A stretch of DNA of 55,925 nt from Kiritimatiellia bacterium (GTDB lineage Bacteria; Verrucomicrobiota; Kiritimatiellia; RFP12; UBA1067), in the NCBI GenBank assembly GCA_017525225.1, contig JAFXTB010000146.1, positions 1 to 55,925 of the forward strand, in the 5' to 3' direction. A model generated the notes under the pieces. The model did not search any database. It was not told the DNA's origin and saw nothing but the letters and a program-made list of their open reading frames with translations. Positions 49,558-55,925 of this stretch are shown piece after piece. The position numbers and the translations under genes were made by a program. Every line of letters starts with the position of its first letter. Positions within the stretch are counted from its first letter, which is position 1.

Positions 49558-50064
49558 ATGACTCTCAGGGACAATCCAAGGGCGTATGCCATAATGGGGT
49601 GCGCGAAGCGTGTACACGCCACGCTTGGATTCGGTTTTCTCGAGTCTGCGTACGGTGACGCGATGGAGATCGAATTCGCGAAGGCGGGCATACCGTATGT
49701 GCGGGAAGACCAGGTTCGCATCTATTATGACGGGAAGCCGCTGCCAACGGTCTGGCGGGCCGACTTCACGTGCTTCGACCGCGAGTTCATCGTGGAGCTG
49801 AAGGCCATAAAGACCATAACGAAGATCGAATGGGCGCAAGTCGTGCACTATCTCCGCGCCACGCGCATTCCGCATGCCCTGCTCGTCAACTTCGGTCGCC
49901 CGACTTTGCAGTACGACACGTTTGATCTGGACAGGCTCCCTTCTGGAGCGGCGCCAGACACACCAGCCCACTGCGGCGGAGCCGCAGCCACAAACATCGC
50001 TCTCCAAGTGGAAAGCGGTTCCATGGCGCGAAGCGTAGGCGAAGCGTTAGCGGAGCCCCTTTGA
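49558..50064 (+). CDS. GxxExxY family protein with repeat-derived C-terminal tail
   Basis: A 168-residue member of the GxxExxY family, which is predicted to have a PD-(D/E)xK nuclease-like fold. The signature is GFGFLESAYGDAM; VWRADFTCFDREFIVELKAI carries the candidate nuclease residues, and HALLVNFGRPTLQYDTF is the usual end of the domain. About 45 further residues (PSGAAPDTPAHCGGAAATN and beyond) are encoded by palindromic and tandem GC-rich sequence, including CTGCGGC-GGA-GCCGCAG, and are absent from typical members. No function is established. Solitary, with its own leaderless promoter. Confidence 0.85.
   Translation: MTLRDNPRAYAIMGCAKRVHATLGFGFLESAYGDAMEIEFAKAGIPYVREDQVRIYYDGKPLPTVWRADFTCFDREFIVELKAIKTITKIEWAQVVHYLRATRIPHALLVNFGRPTLQYDTFDLDRLPSGAAPDTPAHCGGAAATNIALQVESGSMARSVGEALAEPL
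49971..49987. repeat. Perfect hairpin inside the GxxExxY tail
   Basis: CTGCGGC, loop GGA, GCCGCAG. A further GCGAAGCGTAGGCGAAGCGT tandem follows before the stop codon. Confidence 0.55.
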
Positions 50065-50147
50065 CAACCTCGGAGTTTGATTTCATCTTGAACAGAAATG
50101 GTACGCGGTGAATTACGCCCCTGTAGACCCGTGTGCCGGGATTTTCC

Positions 50148-50177
50148 TTGCGGAAGGGGGGGCTTCTGTGGTATCAT
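50148..50177 (+). promoter_or_regulatory. Promoter of the NagA-like gene cluster
   Basis: TTGCGG (50148-50153), an 18-base spacer and TG-G-TATCAT (-10 at 50172-50177). The leader of about 20 bases contains AAGGAAAGGTGG. Confidence 0.6.
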
Positions 50178-50203
50178 GCACTCTGCAGTCAAGGAAAGGT
50201 GGA

Positions 50204-51214
50204 ATGTCCATGACAGGGAGAAGGGAATTCATCGGCGGCGTCGTGGCAGTGGCCGGATGCAAGTCGATCGGCGGATCAAAGTGCAAGGCGCAGTGGATCG
50301 ACCTGCAGGTCAACGGACGCGTGGGCGTTTCGTTCACCGACAGCGAACTCACGGAGGAGGGCGTCCTCAAGGTGGTGGAGACGCTGCGCGACGGCGGCAC
50401 CGAGGGCTTCCTCGCGACGATCGTCACGTGCTCGGACGCGACAGCGGTCCACGACCTCGTGGTGATCCGCCGGGCGATGAGGAAATACCCCGAATGCGCG
50501 AAGCGCATCATCGGCTTCCACATGGAGGGGCCGTTTCTGTCGAACGTGCCCGGCTACAGCGGCGCCCACAATAAGAAGTATACGCGCGATTGCGACACCG
50601 CCACGTTCGACAGGTGGATGGACGCTTCCGACGGGCTGATCAAGATCGTGACGATCGATGGCGACAGGAAGAACGCGGTGGAGTTCACCCGCCATGCCAC
50701 GGCCGCCGGCACGGTGGTGTCGCTGGGGCATACCACCACCTGGAAGACGGAGGACCTCAACCGGCTCGCGGACGCCGGCGCGAAGACGTGTACCCACCTC
50801 GGCAACGCGCTCCCCAACGAGCTGCCCCGCCACCACAACATGATCTGGACGGCGCTCGCGAATCCGCGCTACACGCCGATGTTCATCTCCGACGGCTTCC
50901 ATCTTCCCAAGGAGATGCTGCACTGCTACGTGCGGGCATGCCCCCTCGACAGGCTCGTGACGGTCTCCGACTGCTCGCGTATCGGCGGACTGCCGCCCGG
51001 AAGATACGAACGGCATGGACACGTCTCCATCCTCGAACCCAACGGCTTCATCCGCTCGCCGGCCACGAATTCCCTCGATGGATCGTCCTGCCTGATCGGC
51101 CAGTGCGTGGAGACGCTGATGTCGCCGGAGGTGGGGCTCTCGTTCGCCGACTGCCGGAAGATCGCACACGACAATCCGCTCCAGCTCATCGGCATGTCCG
51201 GATGGAAAGCGTAA
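50204..51214 (+). CDS. NagA-like amidohydrolase with lipoprotein/Tat-type signal
   Basis: A 336-residue relative of N-acetylglucosamine-6-phosphate deacetylase. Its motifs are IGFHMEGPFLS (metal-binding Glu), VSLGHTTT (His), THLGNALPN (His) and LVTVSDCSRIGG (late Asp). The N-terminus MTGRREFIGGVVAVAGC combines a twin arginine with a lipobox-like VAGC, which is odd for a normally cytoplasmic enzyme and suggests envelope anchoring. The usual first HxH metal site is replaced (IDLQVNGRVG), as in other NagA proteins with one metal. The start at 50204 follows AAGGTGG; 50210 is an alternative. It heads a cluster with two exported putative glycosidases. Confidence 0.75.
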   Translation: MSMTGRREFIGGVVAVAGCKSIGGSKCKAQWIDLQVNGRVGVSFTDSELTEEGVLKVVETLRDGGTEGFLATIVTCSDATAVHDLVVIRRAMRKYPECAKRIIGFHMEGPFLSNVPGYSGAHNKKYTRDCDTATFDRWMDASDGLIKIVTIDGDRKNAVEFTRHATAAGTVVSLGHTTTWKTEDLNRLADAGAKTCTHLGNALPNELPRHHNMIWTALANPRYTPMFISDGFHLPKEMLHCYVRACPLDRLVTVSDCSRIGGLPPGRYERHGHVSILEPNGFIRSPATNSLDGSSCLIGQCVETLMSPEVGLSFADCRKIAHDNPLQLIGMSGWKA

Positions 51215-51238
51215 TGTAAAAAGAAAGGAAACAGTGAA

Positions 51239-52849
51239 ATGAATACCGATATGTCAAGAATGCTCACCCTGGCTTCCGTATCGATCATCCTCGCCGCCTC
51301 CGCCGCGCCAGTGGACGTTGGCCGCAGCTTGCAGGTGCTGTGGGACGACTTCGTGGTGGACACGGCCAAGACCACCGCTTCGCGCACCGTGCACCAGCCC
51401 GAGTACGCGGGGATCGCCATGACGCATGACCGCCAATGGGAAGGCGACGGTTGCGACTACCACTGCATCGTGCCCGACCGGGACGAAAAGGGCGACTTCC
51501 TGCGAATGTACTACAACGGCGTGGCCATTGGCTGCGGCTGGAAGGACGTTCGCAAGCAGTTCTCGGCGGATGGCGTGCGCGTATGCTACGCCGAGAGCCG
51601 CGACGGCGGCATCACATGGAACAAGCCGAACCTCGGACTCGTGGAGTTCCGCGGTTCCAAGGACAACAACATCATCCTCGACCGCCGTTCCATGGATAAT
51701 TCCTGGGACAACTTCTTCGTGTTCAGGGACGACAACCCTGCCTGTCCGCCGGACGAACGCTACAAGGGGATCGGCTCGTACGCCATCGCCTTCAATCCCG
51801 ACGGTTCCGCCCCCATGCCGCCGGAGATGGGCAAGCCGGTGGTGTCGGTGAGGAATGGCAAGAAGTACGACCGCGGGCTCTGGTGCTTCCTCTCCGCCGA
51901 CGGCGTCAGGTTCCGCAGAGGCTGGCTTCTCACCCGCGCCGGTGCGTTCGATACGCTGAACGTGGGCATCTGGGACCCGGGTCGCGGGGTATACCACCTC
52001 TACATCCGCGGATACCACCATGTGAATTCGGAGCGCAACGGAGACCTGAGCGTGCGTGATGTGCGGCACTGCACGTCGAAGGACTTCCATACCTGGACCA
52101 AGCCGGAGTTTCTGGACTTCGGCAAGGACGCGGAGGACTATGCGCTCTACACCAACGTGATCGAGCCGTACATCCGCGACAGCTCCGTCTTCATCGGCTT
52201 CCCGTCGCGCTACGTGGAGCGCAAGGAATGGACGCCTAACTACGACAAGCTCCCGTCGCCCGAGAAGCGCAAGTGGCGCATGGAGCACGGCCACAAGCGC
52301 TACGGGCTTACGCTCTCGGACTGCATCTTCATCTTCTCCCGCGACGGGCTGCACTTCCATCGCACCGACGAGGCGTTCATGCGTCCTGGTCCGGAGAATC
52401 CGGACAACTGGGTCTACGGCGACTGCTACCCGGCGCGGACCCTCGTGAAGACGCCGTCCCCGTTCGGCGGCGACGACGAACTTTCCATCTACACGTTCGA
52501 CCGGCACTGGACCGGTCTGCCGTCGCGCCTGCACCGCTACCGCATCCGCCAGGACGGATTCGTATCGCGCCAGGCCTCGTACGCCGGGCAGAAGGTCGTC
52601 ACCAAGCCGATCGTCTTCCAGGGCGGCGAACTGCTCGTCAACTTCTCCACATCCGCACGCGGAAGGATGTTCGTGACTCTCGCCGACGAGGCCGGGAAGT
52701 CGATCAGGAGCGTCGAGCTTTTCGGCGACAAGGTGGACCGCGTGGTGGATTTCGCATCCGACGGTAAGGTGGGGGATTTCGCCGGCCGGCCCGTGACGCT
52801 GGAGTTCGACATGTCGGACGCCGATCTCTATTCATTCAGGTTCAGGTGA
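51239..52849 (+). CDS. Exported beta-propeller protein, GH32/GH43-like or sialidase-like
   Basis: A 536-residue protein with a signal peptide (MLTLASVSIILAASAAP). An Asp-box-like YAESRDGGITWNKP and repeated blade motifs (WDDFVVD, RMYYNGVAIG, IWDPGRGVYHLYIRGYHH, IFSRDGLHFHR) indicate a five-bladed propeller as in GH32/GH43/GH68 or related families. The C-terminal 100 residues form a beta-sandwich (TKPIVFQGGELLVNFSTS). Catalytic acids are not assigned. It lies between the NagA-like protein and a DUF6259-like protein with short gaps, so amino-sugar or fructan-type glycans are possible substrates. Confidence 0.65.
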   Translation: MNTDMSRMLTLASVSIILAASAAPVDVGRSLQVLWDDFVVDTAKTTASRTVHQPEYAGIAMTHDRQWEGDGCDYHCIVPDRDEKGDFLRMYYNGVAIGCGWKDVRKQFSADGVRVCYAESRDGGITWNKPNLGLVEFRGSKDNNIILDRRSMDNSWDNFFVFRDDNPACPPDERYKGIGSYAIAFNPDGSAPMPPEMGKPVVSVRNGKKYDRGLWCFLSADGVRFRRGWLLTRAGAFDTLNVGIWDPGRGVYHLYIRGYHHVNSERNGDLSVRDVRHCTSKDFHTWTKPEFLDFGKDAEDYALYTNVIEPYIRDSSVFIGFPSRYVERKEWTPNYDKLPSPEKRKWRMEHGHKRYGLTLSDCIFIFSRDGLHFHRTDEAFMRPGPENPDNWVYGDCYPARTLVKTPSPFGGDDELSIYTFDRHWTGLPSRLHRYRIRQDGFVSRQASYAGQKVVTKPIVFQGGELLVNFSTSARGRMFVTLADEAGKSIRSVELFGDKVDRVVDFASDGKVGDFAGRPVTLEFDMSDADLYSFRFR

Positions 52850-52868
52850 TTCAGTGGAGTTGACGAAG

Positions 52869-54959
52869 ATGGGGAAGACCGCCAGTTCGGCCAGGGCATC
52901 TGGCCTGTTCGCACTTTCGATCGCGCTATGTGCCGCCGCCGCACCCGGGATGCCGTCCGGAAGGTGTCCGCTCGGCGGCGCGATGGTGGGATTCGAGCTG
53001 AGGCTCGGTTCGGCGGCGGAAAAGGCGCCATCGCGCGTGGTGGCCGCGTCCGACATGAAGTCGTTCTCCATGGCGACGAATGCCGACGGCCGCATATCAT
53101 GCGTGTGGAAGGGGCATCCGCTGCTTGGCGCCGGCTTCAATGCCGTCGCCGTCTTCGAGCCGCAGCCTTCTGGCGGCTGGACGTACCGCTTCCTCTATTG
53201 CGGCAATGCGTCCGGCCTCGACGTGGAGGAGATCGTGTTCCCGGTCGTGGAAGTACCGCGCACGGATGGAACGCGCTTCCTCTATCCCCGGCAGACCGGT
53301 CTTCTCGAGCTGCCTTCCTGGCAGACGGCGAAGCCAGGCGCGCGCGTTGTCACGTTCGGGCCGCGCTTCGTGGGGTTCCGCTTCGCGGCGGTCATGGACG
53401 AGACCCTTGGAAACTGGTATGCCGACGCGCGCGATGAAGCCCGGCGCTGGCCGGTGTCCTTCAACCTCTATAACGGCAAGGGATCCTCGCCCACTGCGTC
53501 GTTCTCGCTTTCCTGCGCCATGCCCTGCGAGCCTGGCACCACCGCCGGCGCGCTGCCGTACGGTGGAACGATCCGTCCGTTCCGCGGCGACTGGTTCGTC
53601 GCCGCCAGCATCTATCGCGACTGGGCGGCGCGCCAGCCGTGGTATGCCGCCGCCACCGCGCTCCGTGCCTCCGCGCCGCGCCTTCGCGACATCGGCCTCT
53701 GGCTCTGGAACAGGGGCCGCTGCGATACCGTCACCGGCATAGTGGACCGCGTGCTCGCCGACACGGGCGCGAAGATCGCGCTTGACTGGTACTGGTGGCA
53801 CGACATACCCTATGGCGCACAGGCGCCGCACTACTGGCCGCCACGCGAGCCGTACCAGCTGTTCAGCCGTACGATCGCCGCGATGAAGGCGAAGGGCGTA
53901 TACGTGCAGCACTACATAAACGGCATGTGCTGCGATGCGGATGATCCTCGCTGGACCGCCGCCGACCAGGCGGAGACCGCGGTGCTGCGGAACGGCAGCT
54001 ACATGACGAGCCTGTTCAACCGCTTCTTCGGCCACCGCTCCGCCTGGATGTGCGGAAACGCACCGATTTTCAGCGATCGCATATCCATGGTGACGCGCAA
54101 TCTCGCCGGCGCGGGCGGGAACTCGATATACGTGGACATGATCGCGAACGACGCCTGCTATGCGTGCTGGAGCCCGTCGCACGGCCACCCGCGCGGCGGC
54201 GGAACGCACGTGACGGATGGATACCACCGGCTGGTGGAGCGGCTGCGCCGCGAGAATCCGGGCGTCCACCTGTCGAGCGAGGAGGAGACGGAGGCCTTCC
54301 TGGACGTGTTTGAATCGCTGATAGTCCTGTACGGCGGCTATGAACGCTTCGGCTTCAACGAGAAGAAGGAGATGCTGCCCGTCTATCCCGCGATATACCA
54401 TACGGCGACGACGCTCTACGGATCCTATGCCACCATCGACAACGTGCCGCCGTGGGACGAGAAATGGCCTGCGGACAAGATGCGCCACGAGACGAGGGAT
54501 CTCGTCGCGGACTTCCCCGACCATTTCGCCGTGGAGCTGGCGCGTCCGGTCGTCTGGGGCATCCAGCCGTGCGTCCACAACCTTCTGGCCAGGCACGCGG
54601 AGGAGCGTCGCCTCGCGGCGGACTACCGTTTCCTCTGCGACACGGTGAAGTTCTACTGGAACAACCGCGATCTCCTCTACGATGGCGAGATGTGCGCGCC
54701 GGGCCGGATCGAGACGGCCAGGACGACAGCCGAGTTCCTGATGCGCGGAACGTATACCGCCAACGGCGTGTACTTGACCAATACGCATGCCGACATGCCC
54801 ACGGTGTTCCACAGCGTCTGGCGCGCGCCGTCCGGCAAGGTTGCCGCCGTGCTTGTCAACTGGACCCGTTCGCCGCAGCGCTACCGCCTCGAGACTCCCG
54901 ATCTCGGCACGCTCTCCGGCGAGCTGCCGCCACGTAGCTGGGTCCGCCGCGTAAGGTAG
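52869..54959 (+). CDS. Exported DUF6259-like putative glycoside hydrolase
   Basis: About 696 residues with a signal peptide (LFALSIALCAAAAPGM). The TIM-barrel part has ALDWYWWHDIPYGAQ, GVYVQHYINGM, NSIYVDMIANDACY, SHGHPRGGGTHVTDGYHRL and HLSSEEETEAFLD, which resemble DUF6259 proteins related to alpha-galactosidase-type hydrolases. D in YVDMI and E in SSEEE are plausible catalytic positions. The ATG at 52869 is chosen because GGAG at 52856 is well placed; GTG 52854 is the alternative. It ends the NagA-like/propeller cluster. Confidence 0.6.
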   Translation: MGKTASSARASGLFALSIALCAAAAPGMPSGRCPLGGAMVGFELRLGSAAEKAPSRVVAASDMKSFSMATNADGRISCVWKGHPLLGAGFNAVAVFEPQPSGGWTYRFLYCGNASGLDVEEIVFPVVEVPRTDGTRFLYPRQTGLLELPSWQTAKPGARVVTFGPRFVGFRFAAVMDETLGNWYADARDEARRWPVSFNLYNGKGSSPTASFSLSCAMPCEPGTTAGALPYGGTIRPFRGDWFVAASIYRDWAARQPWYAAATALRASAPRLRDIGLWLWNRGRCDTVTGIVDRVLADTGAKIALDWYWWHDIPYGAQAPHYWPPREPYQLFSRTIAAMKAKGVYVQHYINGMCCDADDPRWTAADQAETAVLRNGSYMTSLFNRFFGHRSAWMCGNAPIFSDRISMVTRNLAGAGGNSIYVDMIANDACYACWSPSHGHPRGGGTHVTDGYHRLVERLRRENPGVHLSSEEETEAFLDVFESLIVLYGGYERFGFNEKKEMLPVYPAIYHTATTLYGSYATIDNVPPWDEKWPADKMRHETRDLVADFPDHFAVELARPVVWGIQPCVHNLLARHAEERRLAADYRFLCDTVKFYWNNRDLLYDGEMCAPGRIETARTTAEFLMRGTYTANGVYLTNTHADMPTVFHSVWRAPSGKVAAVLVNWTRSPQRYRLETPDLGTLSGELPPRSWVRRVR

Positions 54960-54962
54960 ACC

Positions 54963-55019
54963 CCGCTCGGCGAGCGGAGAAACTGCGGTTTTTATCATTC
55001 CCTCTTGCGGGAAAGAGGG
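54963..55019. terminator. Two hairpins between the DUF6259-like gene and pckG
   Basis: CCGCTC-GGC-GAGCGG (54963-54977) has the same CTC-GGC-GAG centre as the REP-like hairpins and is followed by a T-run, so it may terminate the upstream operon. CCCTCTT-GCGGGA-AAGAGGG (55000-55019) overlaps the pckG -35 region and could be regulatory. Confidence 0.5.
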
Positions 55020-55033
55020 TAATGGTGTAAAAT
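55005..55033 (+). promoter_or_regulatory. Promoter of pckG
   Basis: TTGCGG (55005-55010), a 17-base spacer and TAAAAT (55028-55033) preceded by TGGTG. A leader of about 50 bases ends in AAGGAG and AGAGG before the ATG. Confidence 0.65.
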
Positions 55034-55091
55034 ATCTAGAAACTTTTTCGCCGGGCCGTGCCCGGTAAACATCAAGGAGTAAAAGAGGATA

Positions 55092-55925
55092 TGGCCAAGA
55101 CGCCGAAATTCGCCAACGCGAAGGTTTTCGCGTGGGTTGACAAGTGGAACAAGATCTGCACGCCCGACAAGATCGTGGTCGTGAAGGGTACTAAGGCGGA
55201 GCATACCGCCATTTGCGAGATGATGGTCAAGAAGGGCCAGTTCATCAAGCTGAGCGCGAAGAAGCGTCCGGGCTGCTACCTCGCCCGCTCGCACGAGAGC
55301 GACGTGGCGCGCGTGGAAGGGCGCACGTTCATCTGCTCGAAGCGCGAGATCGACGCCGGCCCCACGAACCACTGGATGGACCCCGTGGAGATGAAGAAGC
55401 GGATGGAGAAGGCGTACAAGGGTTCGATGAAGGGCCGCACGATGTACGTGATCCCGTTCGCGATGGGTCCGATCGGCAACCCGATCACCCAGTACGGCAT
55501 CGAGATCACGGATTCGCCGTACGTCGTCGTCAACATGAACATCATGACGCGCACGGGCGACGCCGTGATGAAGCATCTCGGCAAGGACGGTTCCTTCATC
55601 CCCTGCATCCACTCCGTGGGCGCGCCGCTCAAGAAGGGCCAGAAGGACGTGGCATGGCCCTGCGCGAAGAACATCGAGGACAAGTACATCACGCAGTTCC
55701 CTGAGGACGGCGAGATCTGGTCGTTCGGCTCCGGCTACGGCGGCAACGCGCTCCTCGGCAAGAAGTGCTTCGCGCTCCGCATCGCGTCGAAGCTCGCGAA
55801 GGACCAGGGCTGGATGGCCGAGCACATGCTCATCCTCACGCTCACCTCGCCGGAGAAGAAGCAGTACCACGTGACGGCGGCGTTTCCGTCCGCCTGTGGC
55901 AAGACGAACCTCGCCATGATGCTGC
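55092..55925 (+). CDS. pckG: Phosphoenolpyruvate carboxykinase (GTP), 3' end outside window
   Basis: Converts oxaloacetate and GTP to phosphoenolpyruvate, or the reverse in fermentative organisms. The first 278 residues are present and uninterrupted to the window end. Typical GTP-PEPCK segments are [59 protein letters not shown] and the P-loop [13 protein letters not shown] at the very end. The ATP-type enzyme lacks this architecture. AGAGG sits immediately before the ATG. In gut anaerobes this enzyme often fixes carbon dioxide towards succinate; the direction here cannot be told. Confidence 0.95.

Noticed and set aside
1-55925. tRNA, rRNA or CRISPR array
   Set aside because: No cloverleaf-like segment with a T-loop signature, no rRNA-like stretch and no regularly spaced direct repeats with unique spacers were recognised by eye. 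A covariance-model scan would be decisive.

Overview
The window looks like chromosome from an uncultured, GC-rich, Gram-negative member of the PVC group, most plausibly Verrucomicrobiota/Kiritimatiellota. This is an inference from gene content: exported and Tat-type Gfo/Idh/MocA oxidoreductases, many secreted carbohydrate-active proteins, a giant autotransporter-repeat protein, a eukaryote-type hexokinase, GTP-dependent PEPCK and a REP-associated transposase. No rRNA, tRNA or CRISPR array was recognised, so the assignment rests on proteins only.

Layout. 1-5124: exported polysaccharide/ester-degrading proteins (a multi-domain alpha/beta hydrolase and a beta-helix protein). 5167-6165: rpsL-rpsG. 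6252-9356 (minus): a ppiC/surA-like chaperone, rsmA and hexokinase in one overlapping operon. 9564-10973: a Tat-exported oxidoreductase. 11087-14255: rpmJ-rpsM-rpsK-rpsD-rpoA-rplQ. 14252-19101: an SDR, rpoN, dnaX, nrdR and rnc. 19165-20112: an SGNH esterase. 20295-33831: a defence/accessory island with an AbiE toxin-antitoxin pair, a Snf2-like helicase, a DUF4391 protein, type III Mod, a vapBC module on the opposite strand, type III Res, RadC and a Sel1-repeat orphan. 33832-35406: REP-like hairpins, gene fragments and a REP-associated tyrosine transposase bounded by 31-bp inverted repeats. 35446-55925: GH-A hydrolase plus phosphomannose isomerase, a second oxidoreductase, a 1440-aa repeat protein, a putative glycosidase, metF with a stand-alone MetH reactivation domain and a linalool-dehydratase-like protein, a GxxExxY protein, a NagA-like deacetylase with two exported putative glycosidases, and the 5' part of pckG.

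The housekeeping blocks are ordinary, but two features stand out across the window. First, many transcription units use an extended -10 box, TGGTATAAT or a close variant, 2-9 bases before the start codon. This implies leaderless or nearly leaderless mRNAs. At the SDR/rpoN and rpoN/dnaX junctions the upstream stop codon is itself part of the box. Second, small palindromic and tandem repeats have entered coding sequences of the defence island (helicase, DUF4391, Mod, Res), and a GxxExxY protein has a tail encoded by similar sequence.

The best candidate for an under-described system is the island at 22000-33000. It is a type III restriction-modification locus expanded with a Snf2-like helicase and DUF4391. 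Its target-recognition segment is AT-rich and foreign-looking, it has an upstream operator-like region, and a complete vapBC unit sits between mod and res.
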